Both the position numbers and the translations under genes were made by a program. A stretch of DNA of 64,000 nucleotides from Capra hircus (taxonomy: Eukaryota; Chordata; Mammalia; Artiodactyla; Bovidae). The stretch lies in assembly GCF_001704415.2 (NCBI RefSeq), contig NC_030836.1:21302001-21366000 (forward strand), read 5' to 3'. This document shows positions 33,413 to 44,777 of the stretch, piece after piece (the first letter of the stretch is position 1; each line of letters opens with the position of its first letter). The notes beneath the pieces are model-generated. The model searched no databases. It was not told the DNA's origin and was given only the letters and a program-made list of their open reading frames with translations.

Positions 33413-35050
33413 AATTTTGATAGGCTTTATTTTTTAGAGCAGTTTTAGTTTCACAATAAAATTGAGTGAAAGGTAAAAATTCCCCATATAACCCTTGCTC
33501 CAATTCATGTATAACCTCACCCACTGTTAACATCTCCCACTGGCGTAGTACGTTTATTACAATTGTGAGCACACATTAACACACTATCATCGTGCAAAAG
33601 CCATAGGTTACACTAGGGTTCACTCAGTGTTATACAGGCTATGAGTTTGAAAAAATGTATGATGACATGTGTCCAACACTCCTGTATTTTACAGAGAAGC
33701 TTCACTGCCCTAAAAATTTTTCATGATCAACTTCTTCCTACCTCCCTCCTCACTAATCTCTAGCAATCATTTATCTTTTTACCGTGTACATAGTTTTACC
33801 TTTCCCAGAATATCACATAGTTGGAACTACACATTACAAAACCCATTCCAGATTGTCTTTCACTTAATAATAAAATACGTTTGTCTTCTTCACCTCTTTT
33901 CATGATTTGATAGCTCATTTCTTTTTAGTGCTAAATAATACTCTGCTGTCTATAAGTACCATAGTTTTTTTGTCCATTCACCTGCTGAAAGACATCTTGG
34001 CTGCTTCCAGAGTTTGCCAATTATGAGTAAGACTAGCATAAAAAACTGTTTGAAGGTTTTTAAGTTTTCATTTCCTTTGAGTAAATACCAAGGGCTACAA
34101 TTTCTGGATTATATGGTAAGAGTATGTTTAGTTTTATAAGAAACTGTCAATCTGTCTTCCAAAGTAATTGTACTATTTTGCATTCCTAGCATCAATAAAT
34201 GAGAGTTCCTGCCACTCTACATCATCACCAGCATTTGATGTTTTCAATGTTCCAGTTTATGGCCATTCTAATAGATGAATAGTGGTATCTCATTGCTGGT
34301 TTAATTTGCATTTTCCTGATGGCATATAATATGGAGCATCTTTTCACGCACTTATTTACCATCTATATATCTTCTTTGGTGGGGTAGCTACTGCAGTCTT
34401 TGGTTGTTTTTTTTCTTGTTGTTAAGAGTTGTGTGTATATTTTGGACATGTGTGTGTGTGTGCTCAGCCCCTCAGACATGTCCAATTCTTTGAGACCCCA
34501 TGGATTGCAGCCTGTCAGGCTCCTCTGTCTATGGAATTTTCCAGGCAAGAATATGGGAGTGGGTTGCCTTTCTCTACTTCAGGGAATTGTCCCAACTTAG
34601 GGACTGAACCCGCATCTCTTGTGTCTCCTGCATTGGCAGGTGGATTCTTTAGTATTAACGCCACCTGGGAAGCCCATATTTTGGATAGTAGTCCTTTATC
34701 AGATGTTTCTTTTGCAAATGTTTTCTTCCAGTCTGTAGCTTGTTTTCTTATTCTCTTACATTGTCTTTCACAGAGCAGAAGTTTTTATTCTATAAAAATC
34801 TAGTTTATCTATTCTTTCTTTCATTTATCATGCCAATTTTTTGTATCTAAAAATTATTATTATATCCATAGTCATATTGGCATTCTCCTATGCTATCTTC
34901 TAAGATATCTACAGCTTTACTTTTTATATTTAGTTTTGTGATCCATTTTGAATTAATTTTTATGAAGGATGTAAGGCCTGTGTCTAGATTCATTTCTTGC
35001 AGGTGGATATCCAGTTGTTCCATTCTCATAACATTTTTGTATTCTTTAAT
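33413..35050 (-). mobile_element. Old L1 (L1M-type), 1.4 kb, minus strand
   Basis: Antisense 3' UTR and ORF2 end, with a clear series of L1 signatures: 'gagcagttttagtttcacaa', 'agtggtatctcattgctgg', 'cctttatcagatgtttc', 'tgtgatccattttgaatt', 'ggatatccagttgttcc'. A SINE interrupts it at 34449-34675. Stops throughout. Confidence 0.85.
34449..34675 (-). mobile_element. Bov-tA SINE in the old L1
   Basis: Reverse copy with a (TG)n lead, between ATATTTTGGACA (34437-34448) and ATATTTTGGATA (34676-34687). Confidence 0.93.
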
Positions 35051-35069
35051 TCTTTGCTACTCTTACTGT

Positions 35070-35195
35070 TACCAGGTACTGGACACTAAGTACTTTGTCA
35101 TCATTATTTTATTTAATCATCGCAACAATTCTATGCATAGACCCTTTTATTACAAATGAGGAAGCTGTTCATTTTACAAATGAGGAAGCTGTTTA
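35070..35195 (+). mobile_element. MIR SINE with internal 20-base duplication
   Basis: 'ccaggtactggacactaagt' and 'taatcatcgcaacaattc' are MIR left-side text, followed by 'acaaatgaggaagctg', the MIR 'acagatgaggaaactg' motif. TTACAAATGAGGAAGCTGTT occurs twice (35150-35169, 35174-35193). Confidence 0.75.
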
Positions 35196-35254
35196 CTTTT
35201 TAAACAGATACATAGTGACTTTTATTGCTAAAAGTTACATCAAACATCTTAGAA

Positions 35255-35660
35255 ATATTAAGTTGCTTGACCTTCATATCAATCCTCTGAGATAGGTGCT
35301 GCTGCTGCTGCTGCTGCTAAGTCACTTGAGTCGTGTCTGACTCTGTGCGACCCCATAGATGGCAGCCCACCAGGCTCCCCCGTCCCTGGGATTCTCTAGG
35401 CAAGAACACTGGAGTGAGTTGCCATTTCCTTCTCCAATGCAAAAAAGTGAAAAGTGAAAGTGAAGTCGCTCAGTCTCAACCCCATGCACTTAAGCCTTCC
35501 AGGCTCCTCTGTCCATGGATTTTCCAGGCAAGAGTACTGGAATAGAGTGCCATTGGTGCTATGATTACTGATAATTTTCAGATGAGAAAACTGAGACGCA
35601 GGGAGGTTAACTATTTCACACAAGGTCATACTCTGAGTTACTGGTGGAGCAAGAATTCTT
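35255..35660 (+). mobile_element. MIR SINE split by Bov-A2
   Basis: 'caatcctctgagatagg' before and 'ttttcagatgagaaaactgag' with 'aggttaactatttcac' after the inserted SINE rebuild one MIR in order. Confidence 0.75.
35301..35554 (-). mobile_element. Bov-A2 SINE with CTG tail
   Basis: Starts with six CTG units, then two A units. The second A unit has lost about 20 bases around GTCGCTCAGTC/CAACCCC. Target copies GGTGCT at 35295-35300 and 35555-35560. Confidence 0.9.
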
Positions 35661-37571
35661 CAGTTAGTTGTCTAAGAATGCACAGCTAAAAATTGATGAA
35701 CAAGATCTAAACCAAAGTCTAACTGCAGTATTCCCATTTAGACTCAAGAGCAGTCCCTGTCCCAGGCTCTTTTCTTTACAGGCCCGTTCTCTAGCTCTCC
35801 TCTCACCAACCCCCATTCCATGCCCCTGGATCATATTCCTGCTTTCAGAACCATACCATTAGCACATATCACCTGCAGTTGCTCTTCCAGCCATCACACT
35901 TGATCCTGTTTCTGCTGTTTGGTGTCCCTTAAGATCCTGGTGCATCATTAGATATGACGTCCCAGGTGTGAGAGGAATCTGGGCAGAGTTTGGACATGCA
36001 AGCACAGGATTCTCACACACAGATGTGTACAAAAGTCACCTGGTGATTCAGGACACAAGAATGAGAAGAAAAGGCGGCGGGGGGGGCGGTGTGGGGCATG
36101 GTTCAGAGGACAGCAGTCTCCTCTCTCGAGGATGCCATGTTTCAGTGCAAAACTTCAAAGAATTTGAGCATTCTAAATTTGAATATAGCCTTCTAGGTAA
36201 TTATGAATTCTATATAGGAAGGTTAGAAGATAGAACATATTTTATCAGTGTTTTTTTTTAAATTTTGTAACATGCATCCATTTAGATCTATGGCCTCCAT
36301 TTGAACTCTTGCTGGGCCCCAGAGATGTTAGGAGTAGACTTATTCATTTAATTCCAATAAACACTCATATGTAATGCTTAGCTATTTGACTTCTTCCACA
36401 ATTTTATACAATATATTACTTGTGAAATCTGGCAACCTGAATGCCTTTAATACAAATTTCTGTGACTCTGTGTTTTTATAGATGGTCTCAGAACTTTTCC
36501 TGGGTATTCCATTATGTTAGCAATCCATCTTATTTAAAACATTTTGAATAATAGTAAAGAAACTGTACACCATTTAATCTGAAAAATGTTTACTCTTTGC
36601 AACAAAATATAACTTCAGAGAAAAAAATCAATATTAAATTAGCTCAGTGTTTAGCAAGAATATATGGAGTCAAGAATACTGACTAGCCACAAAGAATTCA
36701 AAAGAAAAGGCAAATACAAAAGGTCAAACTTTCTTATTAGAGATAGAATTCTCAATTAAAAATAATATTTTCATTAAAGTTAACATACCCCCATTTTGAA
36801 AAATGGGTTTTGAAAAGCCTAGTCACACTTGAGTAAAAATGATGTTCATAACCAATCCAGTATATTAAAGCCAAACACGCTAGGAAAGGAGAGAACGATT
36901 ATCGAAAAAGTTAAAAAACTTTCAGTATTCCATTAAAAAGTTTTCTAACTGATCATTATTAATAGCTTTTCAATTGAAAGATTTTTATTTTATGAAAGTG
37001 AAATGGAAGGCTGGTCATATCTAGTTCTGCAAAACTGTTCCAAATTATGTAGGGAGAGGTCATCTAGATAGAATGTTAAACCAGATTTCAGTTCTTTCTC
37101 TCCTTATAGTCTGCTTTTCTGGCATGCTGCTATTTCATGGTCCAATTCAGCTGCCTGGTTAGAGACAATTGCATTGACACCTGTCTATCTACGTCTCGGT
37201 CTTTGCAACTAAGGGTCATGGCTCATTTCTATTCTATTGGGAAAGTTCCAGTTGTTGAGTTTGAGACTGATCCCTGGACCTGAGCCCACTGATTTCAATT
37301 TTGCTTTTATATTCACATTTATTAAAGTTAACAGCTTTACTGTGGTATCCAATATTAGCACTCCATTGATTCCAAAACACCCTGGACTAAGCATGATACA
37401 AAGATCACAGAAGTAGAAAGTAGATTATATGCTTACCTCCATTCCTGAAATTCAGCCCCTGCCATCCACCAGCATCCTCAATTTTAATTCCCCAATTATT
37501 ATGTCCAAACTTGGGTGCTGTGGTGTTTTTAATGCCCCAAATCGCTAACTTAACTACCAACAGTAATAGCT
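35661..37571. other. Unique DNA, 1.9 kb, with a G-rich spot
   Basis: No repeat or gene recognised. At 36073-36097 a G-rich run (GGCGGCGGGGGGGGCGG) stands out from AT-rich flanks. Confidence 0.45.
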
Positions 37572-37796
37572 ACATGTGCTTGCTAAGTCACTTCAGTCGT
37601 ATCCAACTCTTTGCCACCCCATGGACTATAGCCCACCAGGTTTCTCTGTCCATGGGATTCTCCAGGCAAGAATACCAGAGTGGGTTACCATACCCTTCTC
37701 CAGGGGATCTTTCCAACCCAGGGATTGAACCCAAGTCTCCTGTGGCTCCTGCATTGGTGGCAGATTCTTTACCTCTGAGCCACCTGGGAAGCCACT
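37572..37796 (-). mobile_element. Bov-tA SINE
   Basis: Full-length reverse copy between AGTAATAGCT (37562-37571) and AGTAACAGCT (37797-37806). Confidence 0.93.
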
Positions 37797-37822
37797 AGTA
37801 ACAGCTCATTTACTACTAATAG

Positions 37823-37824
<2 letters not shown>

Positions 37825-37862
<38 letters not shown>
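37825..37862. repeat. (GT)19 microsatellite
   Basis: Uninterrupted GT dinucleotide run of 38 bases, 28 bases after the SINE. Likely length-variable between individuals. Confidence 0.98.
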
Positions 37863-37865
<3 letters not shown>

Positions 37866-38406
37866 GCAGGTGGCATTCCAGGCAAAGGAAGCAGTATGTA
37901 TAGCAATGATTTTGATTATTTGCAAGCAAAATTTTGAGCTGTGGCAAAATGTAATTTTGATGAAAAACTTTTCATCATAAAGCTGGTGGAAGATGTGGAA
38001 GGTGGGGAGTAAGACAAGGGTGCTTGGGATAGACACTTGGAGATTATTGAGATACTGGCAAAGCCCAGCTTACTGCCCAGCACTCATATTTCAAAGATGT
38101 TATTTTTGCCTGTACTTATCTAGTTAATCACAAATTTCACTGTGAAATAAAAATACATTTTACAATAACTTTTAACAATAAAAGTAAGAATATTGATTTA
38201 GTGAATATACATCCTGGAAATACAAAAGGACAGATAGTGAGGGATTTAGAAATAGATCCTAGAGAAAAATGGGAAGCTTTGCAATTATTTCTGAATTGAG
38301 AATGCATAAAGGTTATCCAATGTACTCATTTTGGAGGTTTATTGAGTATAAGCTTTCTTTTCTAAACTACTAGCTTTTCAGGATGCAATTGGCTCTATTT
38401 TGAATA
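37863..38406. other. Unique DNA
   Basis: No feature recognised. Confidence 0.45.
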
Positions 38407-38529
38407 TGTGTGTACTCAGTAGCTTAATTGTGACTGACTCTTTTTGACCCCATGGACAGTAGCCTGCCAGGCTCCTCTGCCCATAGAATTTTTCAAGCAA
38501 AAATACTAGGTTTCTATTTCCTACTCTAG
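38407..38529 (-). mobile_element. Truncated Bov-tA SINE
   Basis: Reverse copy that contains only the A unit (GACTCTTTTTGACCCCATGG) and lacks the tRNA-like head. TTTGAATA occurs on both sides (38399-38406, 38530-38537). Confidence 0.85.
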
Positions 38530-38633
38530 TTTGAATAAATGATTCCTTTTTCTGTCTCTTGTTACCAACAGCATATAGATATGCCTCATTCTTATACAGA
38601 TAAATCAGATTATTTTATATTTGCATTAGTGTA

Positions 38634-38836
38634 GTAGTGTTAGTCACTCAGTCATATCTGACTATTTGCAACAACATGGACTGTAGCCCAACAAGTTTCT
38701 CTGTGCATGGGATTCTTCAGGCAAGAATATTGGAGTGGGTAGTCATTTCCTTCTCCAGGGGATCTTCCTGACCCAGGGATCAAACCCAAGCCTCCCGCAT
38801 TGCAGACAGATTCTTTACCATCTGAGCCACCGGGGA
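38634..38836 (-). mobile_element. Bov-tA SINE
   Basis: Full-length reverse copy, from AGTGTTAGTCACTCAG to CCATCTGAGCCACCGGGG. Confidence 0.9.
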
Positions 38837-39335
38837 CTTACTTCATTTATTAACAAGTATTGGATCACATGGAATAAGGACTAGCCATATTATAGCACAG
38901 TGTTCAGGATTGATCAGAGAGACCTTATTCCACTCATTCAGAGAGTGTAGGCTAATCTCCGTACAGTAGCTCTCTTCATAAGCCACCCACCCATACACTC
39001 AAAACTTTTGATAACCCTCTCTCTTGCTCACTTTCTCAAGACTGAGGTCAGGTCAGTCTGAAATTTGTTCTCCGTGATTCTGATTGTAAAGAACACATTT
39101 TAAAGTACTCCAAGAGGAAATTTTAATCAAACTTGGGTCAGAAAACAGCTGACCCATCTTTGGGTACTCCCACCCATAACCATGAGCACACTTGTAGTAT
39201 AACCACAGCTCTCCAGAGAAGAAGTTCATCGCGAATAACCTCTGCCCTTTTGACCTTTATAAAATATTAAAAGTGAGTTCTATTAGAAAGGGTTCTATGT
39301 TGCAAAGCAGTTCGTCTCTATTGCTTTTGTAAATG
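38837..39335. other. Unique DNA
   Basis: Nothing recognised. Confidence 0.45.
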
Positions 39336-39428
39336 GACATGAACTTGGGCAAACTTTAGGAGATGGTGAGGCCTCCCTCCCTGGGGTCACAAGGAATTGG
39401 ATGACTGGGTGACTGAACAACAACAATA
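39336..39428 (+). mobile_element. Short BovB 3' fragment, diverged
   Basis: ATGGACATGAACTTGGGCAA and the tail GACTGAACAACAACAATAA place it at the BovB 3' end; about 25 bases of the usual core are missing. Confidence 0.75.
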
Positions 39429-41837
39429 ATTATTTAAATATCAGCACTGGGTTCTAGACCACTTTTTTGTCCCCAGTAGGATGAAAAAGATATCAAAAGT
39501 TATCATTTGAAATCAACTGAATGAGAAATTTATAAAGGGAAAGCACATTTACAGGAAGGTCATAAATCAGGAAGAGAACTAGGAATCTATTTTTTCCTCT
39601 TATTATAATTTTGTTAAGATTGTCTTGTAATAGTTTTTAGTGAAGAGTAGTCCATGTTATTTAAAGTAATCATAAGTCAGCTAACAGTGATATTGAGATA
39701 GTTAAGCCATAAAACTATAGCTGCTAAGACATTTAAAATTCTATTGCTTCTAAACAAGAAGTATAATCCAATTTGAAAAATGGAGGTTCTTGCTTTTATA
39801 GATTCATTATCCCTTATCTGAAATCCTTGAGGGCAGATTGTTTTGGAGTTCAGAACTCTTATGATTTTTAGAAAAGGAGTAAGTGCATAATCTGGGTATT
39901 ATGCTATACCCCAGAGGCCTCTGAGGCAATATCCTCTAATGTAACATATTAATATTACCACAATGAAATGAGACTATTCACAGTAAGTGGGAGAAATAAA
40001 GGCCATTAATAGATTCAGATCCGTTCCCTTTAGGTTTTGCCACAAATAAGTTATGAAATCTTTTAATATTCTGACACTTTTGGATTTCAAAATTGAGGAT
40101 ACGGGCTCATGAAGGTATACTGCCTTGAGACAGAAAATTGGCTGACTTTAAAACACAGAACATCTAAGTTACAGAGATACTGGAAATCTCCAGGGCCCTG
40201 TAAATAGAAAATAAAGTCATTCTCCCATGAGAAATAGCTATTTGAAGTTTGGAAGAAACTTAAACTCCCTTGTCCAAAAAAACAGAAAAATATTCTTGTC
40301 TTAAATGGACTCATAGCAAGTGCACATAACAGTCTAGGATCAACATAGTAAGCAAAATTTGCCATCTAAAAATGTCTCTTGGGCATGTGAATTATTTTGA
40401 GCTGGAAATTACCAAGGCTCAAAAGACTCAAGAAGAAACATTGACCTTCCCCCTAACTGTCTAAAAGAATTTAGATAGAGGATCTGTCCCAGGAATGAAC
40501 TAGGTGTGTGGACAAGGAGGGACCTGGCAAAGTCTATTTGTGAAGATTTCTCTCTGTGTTCCATTTGTCACCTCATGTTCCCACAAAGATTTATCTACCA
40601 AACATTTGCTTTCCCACCTCCATAGGAATTGCCTCCCATTCTTTTGATGTCCTAAACCACCACCACCCACATCCTCATTTGTCTTTAGCTGAATATAGTA
40701 TTTAAGGTGAGGATTTCTGCCATTTGGGGCCATTACTCAGTTTTCCTGGGTCTTTCATTTGTCTTTCTCCTGTTTGTCTATCTCATGTCAATTTAATTCT
40801 TAGATCAGGTAGAAGAACCTAGAAGGGTAGAGGAAAATTTCATCCTCCCCAACAATAGCAAAGGATGCCCACAAGACAGTTAGCAAAATCTAGAAAACTG
40901 AAGGAAAACTAATTTTCTTAACTACTTTGGTGAATGAATTTCATCAATTTTTCAGAGGAGAAAAATAATTGAAAATTAAAATCACTTATTCTATATGTTA
41001 TAGTTTTGAATGCATGAATATTTCTAAGTGAACTCTCTAGTAACTAACATGATATCCTCAATCTATAGTTAAAGTTAAGTGACACTGCAGTAAAGCCTGA
41101 GTTGAATCTGTGTATTTATTTCACTCGTGCAAAACCTTTCTTGATTCTGCAGCTAAACCTCTAATTCCAGTGTAGGCAGATTTGAAGAAAGTAGTTCTGT
41201 AATGGGTACTACCTATTGTCCTGCCAGATTCTCTATACATGTTTGCTCCCTATTTAATAAACATAAGATGTGAAATAACACATATAGTTAGAAAATTACT
41301 TAACAACACAATAATTTTTATCCTGCTCAACTCCAAAAGGGATTGATGCACATAATAAAATCAGTCATGTTGGACCTAAAAAATACATTTAAAAAGTAAA
41401 AAGTATAAAATGGGAGTGGGAAGACTGGAGAAAGGCAGTATTAGTTTCTTTCCTCTGAGAAAAGTAATTGAGTGTAAAAATTTAACTATGACCTTGCAAT
41501 TAATCAAGACAAAAATTATAGATATAACTATGCTTCAGTGAAATAAGGTAAGATTCATTGACAGAGTTTGAAAATTTTTCTTATTTTATAATTAATATTA
41601 GAAACTGCCTGTATATAAAATTATTTTGGACATAAATATTTAGCCTCTATCATTTGAAAGATCTAAGAACACTACATACAGATATAATAAGCTGGGAAAT
41701 GTCCATGTATATTTTAAGGATTTCTATTCTCTTTTTCATTTTGCCAAAAACACTTTGCCAAAGTCAGCTTTTTAAAAATATATATATACATCTGAGATAC
41801 AAACAATTTAGATCACTAGTCTAGAAGAGAGTGAAAA
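39429..41837. other. Mostly unique DNA, 2.4 kb
   Basis: No gene recognised. Minus-strand frames at 40087-40365 and 40500-40733 have no known content. A possible DNA-transposon remnant is listed separately. Confidence 0.4.
39805..40105. mobile_element. Possible old non-autonomous DNA transposon
   Basis: The left end 'cattatcccttatctgaaat' and the right end 'tttggatttcaaaattgagg' are loosely inverted and resemble an old mammalian element with 'ttatccgaaatgcttggg' ends. The interior is not recognisable. Confidence 0.35.
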
Positions 41838-42045
41838 AGAAAGTGAAAAATGTTAGTTGCTCAGTCATGCCCAACTCTGTACAAAAAACCCGCCAGGCTC
41901 CTCGGTCCGTGGAATTCTCCAGGCAAGAATACTGGAATGGGTAACCATTCCCTTCTCCAGGGGATCTTCCTGACCCAGGGATCGAATCAGGGTCTCCTGC
42001 ATTGCAGGTAGATTCTTTACCTTCTGAGACACCAGGGAAATCCCA
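41838..42045 (-). mobile_element. Bov-tA SINE with small deletion
   Basis: Reverse copy; about 20 bases are lost in the A unit (CAACTCTGTACAAAAAACCC). Ends at CACCAGGGAAATCCC. Confidence 0.9.
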
Positions 42046-42171
42046 TCCAGATGGAAAGTGAGGCCAATTAGTAAAATTGTACTAAAATGGAAAAAAAGAA
42101 AAATTCTAAAAGGCAAATCCATTTTCACCTCCCTCTGGTAAAAGTATTTATTGTTTATTAAAAATTTGCAT

Positions 42172-42302
42172 GTGTGTGTGTGTGTTTAGTTGCTCAGTCA
42201 TGTCCAACTCTTTGCAACCCCATGGACCATAGCCCGCCAGGCTCCTCTGTCCATGGGATTCTACAGGCAAGAATACTGGAGTGGGTTGCCATTTCCTTCT
42301 CC
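42172..42302 (-). mobile_element. Bov-tA SINE, tRNA-like head missing
   Basis: Reverse copy with a (TG)n lead; stops after GCCATTTCCTTCTCC. AAAATTTGCAT before (42161-42171) and AAAATTTTTGCAT after (42303-42315) look like an imperfect target duplication, so the copy was truncated on insertion. Confidence 0.88.
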
Positions 42303-42632
42303 AAAATTTTTGCATAATATAATTTTTAAAAGTACTGAAAAACATACTTCCTGTGGTTTTTTACATTAAAAAATTATAATAAAATATTTTAGTATATTTA
42401 ATGAAAAAAGGAAAGATAATTTCATGTTCACATACATCATTGAATACCCTTTATTTCCATGTTCCACTGCCTGAGTTTCTCAGGCTAGTGTATGAATACC
42501 TCACCAGATACAATACATGAAGATAACCATGAAATATGCCTGGACTATAAACTTTCCTGGAAGATTTTAGAGCAGCTAACCTTGTATTAAAATGAGATGA
42601 ATTTTAGTATAGAATTTAAAAATCTGCATTAT
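42303..42632. other. Unique AT-rich DNA
   Basis: Nothing recognised. Confidence 0.45.
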
Positions 42633-43006
42633 TTTTTATTTTTTTTTAGTTTTTTTTTTTTTAATTTTAAAATCTTTAATTCTTACATGCGTTCCCAAAC
42701 ATGAACCCCCCTCCCACCTCCCTCCCCATAACATCTCTCTGGGTTATCCCCATGCACCAGCCCCAGGCATGCTGTATCCTGCGTCAGACATAGACTGGCG
42801 ATTCAATTCTTACATGATAGTATACATGTTAGAATGCCATTCTCCCAAATCATCCCACCCTCTCCCTCTCCCTCTGAGTCCAAAAGTCCGTTATACACAT
42901 CTGTGTCTTTTTTCCTGTCTTGCATACAGTGTCGTCATTGCCATCTTCCTAAATTCCATATATATGTGTTAGTATATTGTATTGGTGTTTTTCTTTCTGG
43001 CTTACT

Positions 43007-44344
43007 TCACTGTATAATCGGCTCCAGTTTCATCAATCTCATCAGAACTGATTCAAATGAATTCTTTTTAACGGCTGAGTAATACTCCATTGTGTATATG
43101 TACCACGGCTTTCTTATCCATTCATCTGCTGATGGACATCTAGGTTGTTTCCATGTCCTGGCTATTATAAACAGTGCTGTGATGAACATTGGGGTACATG
43201 TGTCTCTTTCAATTCTGGTTTCCTCAGTGTGTATGCCCAGAAGTGGGATTGCTGGGTCATAAGGTAGTTCTATTTGCAATTTTTTAAGGAATCTCCACAC
43301 TGTTCTCCATAGTGGCTGTACTAGTTTGCATTCCCACCAACAGTGTAAGAGGGTTCTCTTTTCTCCACACCCTCTCCAGCATTTATTGCTTGCAGATTTT
43401 TGGATCGCAGACATTCTGACTGGTGTGAAGTGGTACCTCATTGTGGTTTTGATTTGCATTTCTCTAAGAATGAGTGATGTTGAGCATCTTTTCATGTGTT
43501 TGTTAGCCATCCATATGTCTTCTTTGGAGAAATGTCTATTTAGTTCTTTGGCCCATTTTTTGATTGGGTCATTTATTTTTCTGGAATTGAGCTGCATAAG
43601 TTGCTTGTATATTTTTGAGATTAGTTGTTTGTCAGTTGCTTCATTTGCTATTATTTTCTCCCATTCAGAAGGCTGTCTTTTCACCTTGCTTATATTTTCC
43701 TTTGTTGTGCAGAAGCTTTTAATTTTAATTAGATCCCATTTGTTTATTTTTGCTTTTATTTCCAGAATTCTGGGAGGTGGATCATAGAGGATCCTGCTGT
43801 GATTTATGTCTGAGAGTGTTTTGCCTATGTTCTCCTCTAGGAGTTTTATAGTTTCTGGTCTTACATTTAGATCTTTAATCCATTTTGAGTTTATTTTTGT
43901 GTGCGGTGTTAGAAAGTGATCTAGTTTCATTCTTTTACAAGTGGTTAACCAGTTTTCCCAGCACCACTTGTTAAAGAGATTGTCTTTACTCCATTGTATA
44001 TTCTTGCCTCCTTTGTCAAAGATAAGGTGTCCATATGTGTGTGGATTTATCTCTGGGCTTTCTATTTTGTTCCATTGATCTATATGTCTGTCTTTGTGCC
44101 AGTACCATACTGTCTTGATGACTGTGGCTTTGTAGTAGAGCCTGAAGTCAGGCAAGTTGATTCCTCCAGTTCCATTCTTCTTTCTCAAGATTGCTTTGGC
44201 AATTCGAGGTTTTTTGTATTTCCATACAAATCTTGAAATTATTTGTTCTAGTTCTGTGAAAAATATGGCTGGTAGCTTGACAGGGATTGCATTGAATTTG
44301 TAAATTGCTTTGGGTAGTATACTCATTTTCACTATATTGATTCT
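43007..44344 (-). pseudogene. L1 ORF2 C-terminal part, 446 codons open
   Basis: No stop for about 446 codons, from RINIVKMSILPKAIYKF just after the reverse-transcriptase core to the natural ORF2 end (LMRLMKLEPIIQ). The cysteine-rich motif CWRGCGEKRTLLHCWWEC is intact with Cx3Cx7Hx4C spacing, about 100 residues before the end. ORF2 proteins are about 1,275 residues long, so endonuclease and most of the reverse transcriptase are absent here. The open frame extends 14 codons into the inverted piece, which is chance. It cannot make an active enzyme. Confidence 0.92.
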
Positions 44345-44777
44345 TTCACCGCTACTATTCAACATAGTTCTGGAAGTTTTGGCCACAGCAATCAGAACAG
44401 AAAAAGAAATAAAAGGAATCCAAATTGGAAAAGAAGAAGTAAAACTTTCCTGTTTGCAGATGACATGATCCTCTACATAGAAAACCCTAAAGACTCCACC
44501 AGAAAATTACTAGAGTTAATCAATGAATATAGTAAAGTTGCAGGATATAAAATCAACACTCAGAAATCCCTTGCATTCCTATACACTAATAATGAGAAAG
44601 TAGAAAAAGAAATTAAGGAAACAATTCCATTCACCATTGCAACGAAAAGAATAAAATACTTAGGAATATATCTACCTAAAGAAACTAAAGACCTATATAT
44701 AGAAAACTATAAAACACTGGTGAAAGAAATCAAAAAGGACACTAATAGATGGAGAAATATACCATGTTCATGGATCG
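44345..44777 (+). pseudogene. L1 ORF2 reverse-transcriptase piece (inverted segment)
   Basis: Sense reading gives SPLLFNIVLEVLA, then the reverse-transcriptase active-site text FADDM at 44453-44467, then KDSTRKLLELINEYSKV and on to IPCSWI. Relative to the family one base is missing at about 44447-44450, just before FADDM, so the two parts lie in different frames. The part from 44465 is open to the junction with host DNA. Confidence 0.88.

Larger units (their letters stand above)
42633..44777 (-). mobile_element. Young-looking ruminant L1 with 5' inversion
   Basis: 42633-44344 is an L1 3' end on the minus strand: a T-rich tail, the 3' UTR ('cctcccacctccctcccc') and an open ORF2 end. 44345-44777 is the next upstream part of ORF2 in plus orientation. 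Translation of its right edge (IPCSWI) continues in L1 with the first residues of the minus piece (RINIVKM), so the two were adjacent before inversion. That is the twin-priming pattern. No target duplication was found. Confidence 0.9.
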
